Assembly: GCF_949987515.2 (NCBI RefSeq)
Contig: NW_027192651.1
Location: 4,092,001 to 4,156,000, forward strand
DNA: 64,000 bases
Reading direction: 5' to 3'
From: Delphinus delphis
Lineage: Eukaryota; Chordata; Mammalia; Artiodactyla; Delphinidae
The notes under the pieces were generated by a model. It was not told the DNA's origin. It saw nothing but the letters and a program-made list of their open reading frames with translations, and made no database searches. The position numbers and the translations under genes were made by a program. Positions 39,494-52,132 of the stretch are shown in pieces (position 1 is the stretch's first letter; each line of letters opens with the position of its first letter).

Positions 39494-41073
39494 GTACGAT
39501 GATTCTAACTGAAATAAGTCACACAGAAAAAGAAACATCATAAGATATCACTAATACACGGAATGTAAACTTGGCTACACAGGAACCGAATTCCAAAACA
39601 GAACAGGTTCTCAAATTTAGAAAACCAACTTATGCTTGCTTAAGGGGAAAGGTGAGTTGGATTGCTGCATAAAACCAGAGATTGAAATGAGCACAGATAA
39701 AGTTCCTTAAGCCAAATATGGAATAGACAAGAGCTACTCCTTGCTCAACGAAATGGACTCAACACCGCATATTAAACGCCTAAGAATGTACCTGACTAGT
39801 AAGTATCTTAAAACCTATGGATTGCTATGTCTCCGAAAGAGAATCAAGCATGTGTACAGGGGCATAAACGCAGCAGTGATAGGATTGGAGATGTTCAGTG
39901 AGCAAATGAAGACCCTTTGAAGTCATATTGCATGGTACCCATTACACGGGTCTCAACTCTCCAGGTTTAAGGTATTCTTCTTTCAGCTAAAACATGCATG
40001 TGGAACCCAGAGTATGATCAACCATGTGAACGGGAGACGTGTTCAAATATGTCTCAGTTTTCCTCCCCTGGTACTCGGGTGCAACATTCCAGACGCTTTA
40101 CTAACACTCTCCCCACTTGGAGAGTCAGCGCCTTTAACCTCCTGTTTGGCCCAGTTTGCAATTTCTGCGGAAGATGAACAGGAATAGCGAGAACCAATGA
40201 GAGGCTAGCTGGAGGTGTCTGGACGGGCAAATTTAACTCTCATTTCCCACCAGGAAGAGGAAATAACCAAAGGCTCAGTGTGCCATGCCGGAACCAGATT
40301 AGGGCCTGAAGCCATCCTGCGGTGTTGCGGCCAGCTCACAAGAAAGCGAGTTGAAGAAAGGAGCTCAGGGGCACTGTAATTCACAAACCTGCAGAGTTAT
40401 AAATGACAGCTATCGTCCAAAAATAGACTGAAGTAAGGCTGCCAAGAGGACTTGAAAGCGGGGCAGAATTGCAGGAAACCGATTTCAGGAGGTAGACTGG
40501 AATTGCATTGAAAGCATAGGAAAAGAGGCAGAACGTCCACAATGATGCACTTGGCCAAAAAGGGCATATGCGTTTTTTCCTGAATATATTCAGGAAAAAA
40601 CGCATACGCCCTTTTTGGCCAACCAAGCAAGCTTGCAAAGGAAATCTGCACTACAATGAAGTCTCACTTCCCCCCGGTCAAAAGGGCCATCTGAAAAAAG
40701 TGTAAAATCCAGAAAGGCAGGACAGGCCATGGAGAACTGGGAGGTTTGTTATGCTGATGGGCGGGATGTAAATTGCCAACAGACACTCGGGAGAAGTGTA
40801 TGGTGTTTCCTGAAACATCTAAAAAACAAAGCAACAGAACCTAGGGCACTTCCACTTATGGTCCTATAGCTTAGGGAAATTAAAATCAAAAAGACACAGC
40901 CACCCCAAAGTTTGGGACGCCTCCGTTTACAAGAACCTCGTTTACCGTACAAGTTCAATATCACAGAAAGTGAAAAATGGAAAAAGAACTTGTGGTACTT
41001 ACGTACAATGCAGTATCACTCAGCAATGAAATCTTTGTCATCAGGCCCGTAGCAGCATAATGAGTGGATTCAG
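39494..41073 (+). repeat. Satellite monomer M26 (1,580 bp, B tail)
   Basis: Copy of M22 except for a patch around 40742-40795 (gggaggtttgtt, cagacactcggg) that matches M21 and M25. Palindrome 40551-40622 has one unpaired position, a40566. Confidence 0.95.
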
Positions 41074-42652
41074 GTACGATGATTCTAACTGAAATAAGTC
41101 ACACAGAAAAAGAAACATGATAAGATATCACTAATACACGGAATGTAAACTTGGCTACACAGGAACTGCATTCCAAAACAGAACAGGGTCTCAAATTTAG
41201 AAAACCAACTTATGCTTGCTTAAGGGGAAAGGTGAGTTGGGGTGCTGCATAAAACCAGAGATTGAAATGAGCACAGATAAAGTTCCTTAAGCCAAATATG
41301 GAATAGACAAGAGCTACTCCTTGCTCAACGAAATGGACTCAACACCGCATATTAAACGCCTAAGAATGTACCTGACTAGTAAGTATCTTAAAACCTATGG
41401 ATTGCTATGTCTCCGAAAGAGAATCAAGCATGTGTACAGGGGCATAAACGCAGCAGTGATAGGATTGGAGATGTTCGGTGAGCAAATGAAGACCCTTTGA
41501 AGTCATATTGCATGGTACCCATTACACGGGTCTCAACTCTCCAGGTTTAAGGTATTCTTCTTTCAGCTAAAACATGCATGTGGAACCCAGAGTATGATCA
41601 ACCATGTGAACGGGAGACGTGTTCAAATATGTCTCAGTTTTCCTCCCCTGGTACTCGGGTGCAACATTCCAGACGCTTTACTAACACTCTCCCCACTTGG
41701 AGAGTCAGCGCCTTTAACCTCCTGTTTGGCCCAGTTTGCAATTTCTGCGGAAGATGAACAGGAATAGCGAGAACCAATGAGAGGCTAGCTGGAGGTGTCT
41801 GGACGGGCAAATTTAACTCTCATTTCCCACCAGGAAGAGGAAATAACCAAAGGCTCAGCGTGCCGTACCGGAACCAGATTAGGGCCTGAAGCCATCCTGC
41901 AGTGTTGCGGCCAGGTCACAAGAAAGCGAGTTGAAGAAAGGAGCTCAGGGGCACTGTAATTCACAAACCTGCAGAGTTATAAATGAGAGCTATCGTCCAA
42001 AAATAGACTGAAGTAAGGCTGCCAAGAGGACTTGAAAGCGGGGCAGAATTGCAGGAAACCGATTTCAGGAGGTAGACTGGAATTGCATTGAAAGCATAGG
42101 AAAAGAGGCAGAACGTCCACAATGATGCACTTGGCCAAAAAGTGCGTATGCGTTTTTTCCTGAATATATTCAGGAAAAAACGTATACGCCCTTTTTGGCC
42201 AACCAAGCAAGCTTGCAAAGGAAATCTGCACTACAATGAAGTCTCAATTCTCCCGGTCAAAAGGGCCATCTGAAAAAAGTGTAAAATCCAGAAAGGCAGG
42301 ACAGGCCATGGAGAACTGGGAGCCTTGTTATGCTGAAGGGCGGGATGTAAATTGCCAACAAACACTCGGGAGAAGTGTATGGTGTTTCCTGAAACATCTA
42401 AAAAACAAAGCAACAGAGCCTAGGGCACTTCCACTTATGGTCCTATAGCTTAGGGAAATTAAAATCAAAAAGACACAGCTACCCCAAAGTTCGGGACGCC
42501 TCTGTTTACAAGAACCTCGTTTACAGTACAAGTTCAACATCGCAGAAAGTGAAAAATGGATAAAGAAGTTGTGGTATTTACTTACAAAGCAATATCACTC
42601 AGCAATGAAATCTGTGTCATCAGGCCCTTAGCAGCACAATGAGTGGATTCAG
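41074..42652 (+). repeat. Satellite monomer M27 (1,579 bp, A tail)
   Basis: Copy of M23 up to about 42400, including the shortened tctcccggtc. Palindrome 42131-42202 has two unpaired positions, t42143 and t42183, one in each arm and not paired with each other. Confidence 0.95.
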
Positions 42653-44232
42653 GTATGATGATTCTAACTGAAATAAGTCACACAGAAAAAGAAACATCAT
42701 AAGATATCAGTAATACACGGAATGTAAACTTGGCTACACAGGAACTGAATTACAGAACAGAACAGGGTCTCAAATTTAGAAAACCAACTTATGCTTGCTT
42801 AAGGGGAAAGGTGAGTTGGGGTGCTGCATAAAACCAGAGATTGAAATGAGCACAGATAAAGTTCCTTAAGCCAAATATGGAATAGACAAGAGCTACTCCT
42901 TGCTCAACGAAATGGACTCAACACTGCATATTAAACGCCTAAGAATGTACCTGACTAGTAAGTATCTTAAAACCTATGGATTGCTATGTCTCCGAAAGAG
43001 AATCAAGCATGTGTACAGGGGCATAAACGCAGCAGTGATAGGATTGGAGAGGTTCGGTGAGCAAATGAAGACCCTTTGAAGTCATATTGCATGGTACCCA
43101 TTCCACGGGGTTCAACTACCCAGGTTTTAGGTATTCTTCCTTCAGCTAAAACATGCATGTGGAACCCAGAGTATGATCAACCATGTGATCGGGAGACGTG
43201 TTCAAATATGTCTCAGTTTTCCTCCCCTGGTACTCGGGTGCAACATTCCAGACGCTTTACTAACACTCTCCCCACTTGGAGAGTCAGCGCCTTTAACCTC
43301 CTGTTTGGCACAGTTTGCAATTTCTGCGGAAGATGAACAGGAATAGCGAGAACCAATGAGAGGCTAGCTGGAGGTGTCTGGACGGGCAAATTTAACTCTC
43401 ATTTCCCACCAGGAAGAGGAAATAACCAAAGGCTCAGTGTGCCGTACCGGAACCAGATTAGGGCCTGAAGCCATCCTGCGGTGTTGCGGCCAGGTCACAA
43501 GAAAGCGAGTTGAAGAAAGGAGCTCATGGGCACTGTAATTCACAAACCTGCAGAGTTATAAATGACAGCTATCGTCCAAAAATAGACTGAAGTTAGGCTG
43601 CCAAGAGGACTTGAAAGCGGGGCAGAATTGCAGGAAACCGATTTCAGGAGGTAGACTGGAATTGCATTGAAAGCATAGGAAAAGAGGCAGAACGTCCACA
43701 ATGATGCACTTGGCCAAAAAGGGCGTATGCGTTTTTTCCTGAATATATTCAGGAAAAAACGCATACGCCCTTTTTGGCCAACCAAGCAAGCTTGCAAAGG
43801 AAATCTGCACTACAATGAAGTCTCACTTCCCCCCGGTCAAAAGGGCCATCTGAAAAAAGTGTAAAATCCAGAAAGGCAGGACAGGCCATGGAGAACTGGG
43901 AGCCTTGTTATGCTGATGGGCGGGATGTAAATTGCCAACAACCACTCGGGAGAAGTGTATGGTGTTTCCTGAAACATCTAAAAAACAAAGCAACAGAACC
44001 TAGGGCACTTCCAATTATGGTCCTATAGCTTAGGTAAATTAAAATCAAAAAGACACAGCAACCCCAAAGTTTGGAACGGCTCTGTTTACAAGAACCTCGT
44101 TTACAGTACAAGTTCAACATCGCAGAAAGTGAAAAATGGATAAAGAAGTTGTGGTATTTACTTACAAAGCAATATCACTCAGCAATGAAATCTGTGTCAT
44201 CAGGCCCTTAGCAGCACAATGAGTGGATTCAG
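42653..44232 (+). repeat. Satellite monomer M28 (1,580 bp, A tail)
   Basis: First of the homogeneous group with gagctcatgggcac and gaagttaggctgcc (M28, M29, M30, M32, M33, M38). Private cacggggttc and ccaattatgg. Perfect palindrome at 43710-43781. Confidence 0.95.
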
Positions 44233-45812
44233 GTATGATGATTCTAACTGAAATAAGTCACACAGAAAAAGAAACATCATAAGATATCAGTAATACACGG
44301 AATGTAAACTTGGCTACACAGGAACTGAATTACAGAACAGAACAGGGTCTCAAATTTAGAAAACCAACTTATGCTTGCTTAAGGGGAAAGGTGAGTTGGG
44401 GTGCTGCATAAAACCAGAGATTGAAATGAGCACAGATAAAGTTCCTTAAGCCAAATATGGAATAGACAAGAGCTACTCCTTGCTCAACGAAATGGACTCA
44501 ACACCCCATATTAAACGCCTAAGAATGTACCTGACTAGTAAGTATCTTAAAACCTATGGATTGCTATGTCTCCGAAAGAGAATCAAGCATGTGTACAGGG
44601 GCATAAACGCAGCAGTGATAGGATTGGAGAGATTCGGTGAGCAAATGAAGACCCTTTGAAGTCATATTGCATGGTACCCATTCCACGGGTTTCAACTACC
44701 CAGGTTTTAGGTATTCTTCCTTCAGCTAAAACATGCATGTGGAACCCAGAGTATGATCAACCATGTGATCGGGAGACGTGTTCAAATATGTCTCAATTTT
44801 CCTCCCCTGGTACTCGGGTGCAACATTCCAGACGCTTTACTAACACTCTCCCCACTTGGAGAGTCAGCGCCTTTAACCTCCTGTTTGGCACAGTTTGCAA
44901 TTTCTGCGGAAGATGAACAGGAATAGCGAGAACCAATGAGAGGCTAGCTGGAGGTGTCTGGACGGGCAAATTTAACTCTCATTTCCAACCAGGAAGAGGA
45001 AATAACCAAAGGCTCAGTGTGCCGTACTGGAACCAGATTAGGGCCTGAAGCCATCCTGCGGTGTTGCGGCCAGGTCACAAGAAAGCGAGTTGAAGAAAGG
45101 AGCTCATGGGCACTGTAATTCACAAACCTGCAGAGTTATAAATGACAGCTATCGTCCAAAAATAGACTGAAGTTAGGCTGCCAAGAGGACTTGAAAACGG
45201 GGCAGAATTGCAGGAAACCGATTTCAGGAGGTAGACTGGAATTGCATTGAAAGCATAGGAAAAGAGGCAGAACGTCCACAATGATGCACTTGGCCAAAAA
45301 GGGCGTATGCGTTTTTTCCTGAATATATTCAGGAAAAAACGCATACGCCCTTTTTGGCCAACCAAGCAAGCTTGCAAAGGAAATCTGCACTACAATGAAG
45401 TCTCACTTCCCCCCGGTCAAAAGGGCCATCTGAAAAAAGTGTAAAATCCAGAAAGGCAGGACAGGCCATGGAGAACTGGGAGCCTTGTTATGCTGATGGG
45501 CGGGATGTAAATTGCCAACAACCACTCGGGAGAAGTGTATGGTGTTTCCTGAAACATCGAAAAAACAAAGCAACAGAACCTAGGGCACTTCCACTTATGG
45601 TCCTATAGCTTAGGGAAATTAAAATCAAAAAGACACAGCCACCCCAAAGTTTGGAACGGCTCTGTTTACAAGAACCTCGTTTACAGTACAAGTTCAACAT
45701 CACAGAAAGTGAAAAATGGATAAAGAAGTTGTGGTATTTACTTACAAAGCAATATCACTCAGCAATGAAATCTGTGTCATCAGGCCCTTAGCAGCACAAT
45801 GAGTGGATTCAG
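44233..45812 (+). repeat. Satellite monomer M29 (1,580 bp, A tail)
   Basis: Shares tttccaaccagg with M33, and aaaacggggc and aacatcacag with M30. Private tctcaattttcc and catcgaaaaaac. Perfect palindrome at 45290-45361. Confidence 0.95.
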
Positions 45813-47392
45813 GTATGATGATTCTAACTGAAATAAGTCACACAGAAAAAGAAACATCATAAGATATCAGTAATACACGGAATGTAAACTTGGCTACACA
45901 GGAACTGAATTACAGAACAGAACAGGGTCTCAAATTTAGAAAACCAACTTATGCTTGCTTAAGGGGAAAGGTGAGTTGGGGTGCTGCATAAAACCAGAGA
46001 TTGAAATGAGCACAGATAAAGTTCCTTAAGCCAAATATGGAATAGACAAGAGCTACTCCTTGCTCAACGAAATGGACTCAACACCCCATATTAAACGCCT
46101 AAGAATGTACCTGACTAGTAAGTATCTTAAAACCTATGGATTGCTATGTCTCCGAAAGAGAATCAAGCATGTGTACAGGGGCATAAACGCAGCAGTGATA
46201 GGATTGGAGAGGTTCGGTGAGCAAATGAAGACCCTTTGAAGTCATATTGCATGGTACCCATTCCACGGGTTTCAACTACCCAGGTTTTAGGTATTCTTCC
46301 TTCAGCTAAAACATGCATGTGGAACCCAGAGTATGATCAACCATGTGATTGGGAGACGTGTTCAAATATGTCTCAGTTTTCCTCCCCTGGTACTCGGGTG
46401 CAACATTCCAGACGCTTTACTAACACTCTCCCCACTTGGAGAGTCAGCGCCTTTAACCTCCTGTTTGGCCCAGTTTGCAATTTCTGCGAAAGATGAACAG
46501 GAATAGCGAGAACCAATGAGAGGCTAGCTGGAGGTGTCTGGACGGGCAAATTTAACTCTCATTTCCCACCAGGAAGAGGAAATAACCAAAGGCTCAGTGT
46601 GCCGTACCGGAACCAGATTAGGGCCTGAAGCCATCCTGCGGTGTTGCGGCCAGGTCACAAGAAAGCGAGTTGAAGAAAGGAGCTCATGGGCACTGTAATT
46701 CACAAACCTGCAGAGTTATAAATGACAGCTATCGTCCAAAAATAGACTGAAGTTAGGCTGCCAAGAGGACTTGAAAACGGGGCAGAATTGCAGGAAACCG
46801 ATTTCAGGAGGTAGACTGGAATTGCATTGAAAGCATAGGAAAAGAGGCAGAACGTCCACAATGATGCACTTGGCCAAAAAGGGCGTATGCGTTTTTTCCT
46901 GAATATATTCAGGAAAAAACGCATACGCACTTTTTGGCCAACCAAGCAAGCTTGCAAAGGAAATCTGCACTACAATGAAGTCTCACTTCCCCCTGGTCAA
47001 AAGGGCCATCTGAATAAAGTGTAAAATCCAGAAAGGCAGGACAGGCCATGGAGAACTGGGAGCCTTGTTATGCTGATGGGCGGGATGTAAATTGCCAACA
47101 ACCACTTGGGAGAAGTGTATGGTGTTTCCTGAAACATCTAAAAAACAAAGCAACAGAACCTAGGGCACTTCCACTTATGGTCCTATAGCTTAGGGAAATT
47201 AAAATCATAAAGACACAGCCACCCCAAAGTTTGGAACGGCTCTGTTTACAAGAACCTCGTTTACAGTACAAGTTCAACATCACAGAAAGTGAAAAATGGA
47301 TAAAGAAGTTGTGGTATTTACTTACAAAGCAATATCACTCAGCAATGAAATCTGTGTCATCAGGCCCTTAGCAGCACAATGAGTGGATTCAG
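45813..47392 (+). repeat. Satellite monomer M30 (1,580 bp, A tail)
   Basis: Tail words accacttggg and aatcataaagac are shared with M33 and M38. Palindrome 46870-46941 has one unpaired position, a46929, shared with M32. Private gtgattggg and tgcgaaagatg. Confidence 0.95.
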
Positions 47393-48972
47393 GTATGATG
47401 ATTCTAACTGAAATAAGTCACACAGAAAAAGAAACAACATAAGATATCAGTAATACACGGAATGTAAACATGGCTACACAGGAACTGAATTACAGAACAG
47501 AACAGGGTCTCAAATTTAGAACACCAACTTATGCTTGCTTAAGGGGAAAGGTGAGTTGGGGTGCTGCATAAAACCAGAGATTGAAATGAGCACAGATTAA
47601 GTTCCTTAAGCCAAATATGGAATAGACAAGAGCTACTCCTTGCTCAATGAAATGGACTCAACACCCCATAATAAACGCCTAAGAATGTACCTGACTAGTA
47701 AGTATCTTAAAACCTATGGATTGCTATGTCTCCGAAAGAGAATCAAGCATGTGTACAGGGGCATAAACGCAGCAGTGATAGGATTGGAGAGGTTCGGTGA
47801 GCAAATGAAGACCCTTTGAAGTCATATTGCATGGTACCCATTCCACGGGTTTCAACTACCCAGGTTTTAGGTATTCTTCCTTCAGCTAAAACATGCATGT
47901 GGAACCCAGAGTATGATCAACCATGTGATCGGGAGACGTGTTCAAATATGTCTCAGTTTTCGTACCCTGGTACTCGGGTGCAACATTTCAGATGCTTTAC
48001 TAACACTCTCCCGACTTGGAGAGTCAGTCCCTTTAACCTCCTGTTTGGCCCAGTTTGCAATTTCTGTGGAAGATGAACAGGAATAGCGAGAACCAATGAG
48101 AGACTAGCTGGAGGTGTCTGGATGGGCAAATTTAACTCTCATTTCCCACCAGGAAGAGGAATTAACCAAAGGCTCAGCGTGCCGGGCCGGAACCAGATTA
48201 GGGCCTGAAGCCATCCTGCGGTGTTGCGGCCAGCTCAAAAGAAAGCGAGTTGAAGAAAGGAGCTCAGGGGCACTGTAATTCACAAACCTGCAGAGTTATA
48301 AATGACAGCTATCGTCCAAAAATAGACTGAAGTAAGGCTGCCAAGAGGACTTGAAAGCGGGGCAGAATTGCAGGAAACCGATTTCAGGAGGTAGACTGGA
48401 ATTGCATTGAAAGCATAGGAAAAGAGGCAGAACGTCCACAATGATGCACTTGGCCAAAAAGGGCGTATGCGTTTTTTCCTGAATATATTCAGGAAAAAAC
48501 GCATACGCCCTTTTTGGCCAACCAAGCAAGCTTGCAAAGGAAATCTGCACTACAATGAAGTCTCACTTCCCCCCGGTCAAAAGGGCCATCTGAAAAAAGT
48601 GTAAAATCCAGAAAGGCACGACAGGCCATGGAGAACTGGGAGCCTTGTTATGCTGATGGGCGGGATGTAAATTACCAACAGACACTCAGGAGAAGTGTAT
48701 GGTGTTTCCTGAAACATCTAAAAAACAAAGCAACAGAGCCTAGGGCACTTCCACTTATGGTCCTATAGCTTAGGGAAATTAAAATCAAAAACACACAGCC
48801 ACCCCAAAGTTTGGGACGCTTCTGTTTACAAGAACTTCGTTTACAGTACAAGTTCAACATCGCAGAAAGTGAAAAATGGATAAAGAAGTTGTGGTATTTA
48901 CTTACAAAGCAATATCACTCAGCAATGAAATCTATGTCATCAGGCCCTTAGCAGCACAATGAGTGGATTCAG
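47393..48972 (+). repeat. Satellite monomer M31 (1,580 bp, A tail)
   Basis: Pairs with M34: tttagaacaccaac, ctcaatgaaatgg, agatgctttac, aggcacgacagg, aattaccaac. Mosaic core like M14. Perfect palindrome at 48450-48521. Confidence 0.95.
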
Positions 48973-50552
48973 GTATGATGATTCTAACTGAAATAAGTCA
49001 CACAGAAAAAGAAACATCATAAGATATCAGTAATACACGGAATGTAAACTTGGCTACACAGGAACTGAATTACAGAACAGAACATTGTCTCAAATTTAGA
49101 AAACCAACTTATGCTTGCTTAAGGGGAAAGGTGAGTTGGGGTGCTGCATAAAACCAGAGATTGAAATGAGCACAGATAAAGTTCCTTAAGCCAAATATGG
49201 AATAGACAAGAGCTACTCCTTGCTCAACGAAATGGACTCAACACCGCATATTAAACGCCTAAGAATGTACCTGACTAGTAAGTATCTTAAAACCTATGGA
49301 TTGCTATGTCTCCGAAAGAGAATCAAGCATGTGTACAGGGGCATAAACGCAGCAGTGATAGGATTGGAGAGGTTCGGTGAGCAAATGAAGACCCTTTGAA
49401 GTCATATTGCATGGTACCCATTCCACGGGTTTCAACTACCCAGGTTTTAGGTATTCTTCCTTCAGCTAAAACATGCATGTGGAACCCAGAGTATGATCAA
49501 CCATGTGATCGGGAGACGTGTTCAAATATGTCTCAGTTTTCCTCCCCTGGTACTCGGGTGCAACATTCCAGACGCTTTACTAACACTCTCCCCACTTGGA
49601 GAGTCAGCGCCTTTAACCTCCTGTTTGGCACAGTTTGCAATTTCTGCGGAAGATGAACAGGAATAGCGAGAACCAATGAGAGGCTAGCTGGAGGTGTCTG
49701 GACGGGCAAATTTAACTCTCATTTCCCACCAGGAAGAGGAAATAACCAAAGGCTCAGCGTGCCGTGCCGGAAACAGATTAGGGCCTGAAGCCATCCTGCG
49801 GTGTTGCGGCCAGGTCACAAGAAAGCGAGTTGAAGAAAGGAGCTCATGGGCACTGTAATTCACAAACCTGCAGAGTTATAAATGACAGCTATCGTCCAAA
49901 AATAGACTGAAGTTAGGCTGCCAAGAGGACTTGAAAGCGGGGCAGAATTGCAGGAAACCGATTTCAGGAGGTAGACTGGAATTGCATTGAAAGCATAGGA
50001 AAAGAGGCAGAACGTCCACAATGATGCACTTGGCCAAAAAGGGCGTATGCGTTTTTTCCTGAATATATTCAGGAAAAAACGCATACGCACTTTTTGGCCA
50101 ACCAAGCAAGCTTGCAAAGGAAATCTGCACTACAATGAAGTCTCACTTCCCCCCGGGCAAAAGGGCCATCTGAAAAAAGTGTAAAATCCAGAAAGGCAGG
50201 ACAGGCCATGGAGAACTGGGAGCCTTGTTATGCTGATGGGCGGGATGTAAATTGCCAACAACCACTCGGGAGAAGTGTATGGTGTTTCCTGAAACATCTA
50301 AAAAACAAAGCAACAGAACCTAGGGCACTTCCACTTATGGTCCTATAGCTTAGGGAAATTAAAATCAAAAAGACACAGCCACCCCAAAGTTTGGAACGGC
50401 TCTGTTTACAAGAACCTCGTTTACAGTACAAGTTCAACATCACAGAAAGTGAAAAATGGATAAAGAAGTTGTGGTATTTACTTACAAAGCAATATCACTC
50501 AGCAATGAAATCTGTGTCATCAGGCCCTTAGCAGCACAATGAGTGGATTCAG
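48973..50552 (+). repeat. Satellite monomer M32 (1,580 bp, A tail)
   Basis: Member of the gagctcatgggcac group with private acattgtctc. Palindrome 50030-50101 has one unpaired position, a50089, the same base change as in M30. Confidence 0.95.
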
Positions 50553-52132
50553 GTATGATGATTCTAACTGAAATAAGTCACACAGAAAAAGAAACATCAT
50601 AAGATATCAGTAATACACGGAATGTAAACTTGGCTACACAGGAACTGAATTACAGAACAGAACAGGGTCTCAAATTTAGAAAACCAACTTATGCTTGCTT
50701 AAGGGGAAAGGTGAGTTGGGGTGCTGCATAAAACCAGAGATTGAAATGAGCACAGATAAAGTTCCTTAAGCCAAATATGGAATAGACAAGAGCTACTCCT
50801 TGCTCAACGAAATGGACTCAACACCCCATATTAAACGCCTAAGAATGTACCTGACTAGTAAGTATCTTAAAACCTATGGATTGCTATGTCTCCGAAAGAG
50901 AATCAAGCATGTGTACAGGGGCATAAACGCAGCAGTGATAGGATTGGAGAGGTTCGGTGAGCAAATGAAGACCCTTTGAAGTCATATTGCATGGTACCCA
51001 TTCCACGGGTTTCAACTACCCAGGTTTTAGGTATTCTTCCTTCAGCTAAAACATGCATGTGGAACCCAGAGTATGATCAACCATGTGATCGGGAGACGTG
51101 TTCAAATATGTCTCAGTTTTCCTCCCCTGGTACTCGGGTGCAACATTCCAGACGCTTTACTAACACTCTCCCCACTTGGAGAGTCAGCGCCTTTAACCTC
51201 CTGTTTGGCACAGTTTGCAATTTCTGCGGAAGATGAACAGGAATAGCGAGAACCAATGAGAGGCTAGCTGGAGGTGTCTGGACGGGCAAATTTAACTCTC
51301 ATTTCCAACCAGGAAGAGGAAATAACCAAAGGCTCAGTGTGCCGTACCGGAACCAGATTAGGGCCTGAAGCCATCCTGCGGTGTTGCGGCCAGGTCACAA
51401 GAAAGCGAGTTGAAGAAAGGAGCTCATGGGCACTGTAATTCACAAACCTGCAGAGTTATAAATGACAGCTATCGTCCAAAAATAGACTGAAGTTAGGCTG
51501 CCAAGAGGACTTGAAAGCGGGGCAGAATTGCAGGAAACCGATTTCAGGAGGTAGACTGGAATTGCATTGAAAGCATAGGAAAAGAGGCAGAACGTCCACA
51601 ATGATGCACTTGGCCAAAAAGGGCGTATGCGTTTTTTCCTGAATATATTCAGGAAAAAACGCATACGCCCTTTTTGGCCAACCAAGCAAGCTTGCAAAGG
51701 AAATCTGCACTACAATGAAGTCTCACTTCCCCCCGGTCAAAAGGGCCATCTGAAAAAAGTGTAAAATCCAGAAAGGCAGGACAGGCCATGGAGAACTGGG
51801 AGCCTTGTTATGCTGATGGGCGGGATGTAAATTGCCAACAACCACTTGGGAGAAGTGTATGGTGTTTCCTGAAACATCTAAAAAACAAAGCAACAGAACC
51901 TAGGGCACTTCCACTTATGGTCCTATAGCTTAGGGAAATTAAAATCATAAAGACACAGCCACCCCAAAGTTTGGAACGGCTCTGTTTACAAGACCCTCGT
52001 TTACAGTACAAGTTCAACATCACAGAAAGTGAAAAATGGATAAAGAAGTTGTGGTATTTACTTACAAAGCAATATCACTCAGCAATGAAATCTGTGTCAT
52101 CAGGCCCTTAGCAGCACAATGAGTGGATTCAG
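50553..52132 (+). repeat. Satellite monomer M33 (1,580 bp, A tail)
   Basis: Shares aatcataaagac, accacttggg and the rare agaccctcg with M38. Perfect palindrome at 51610-51681. Confidence 0.95.
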
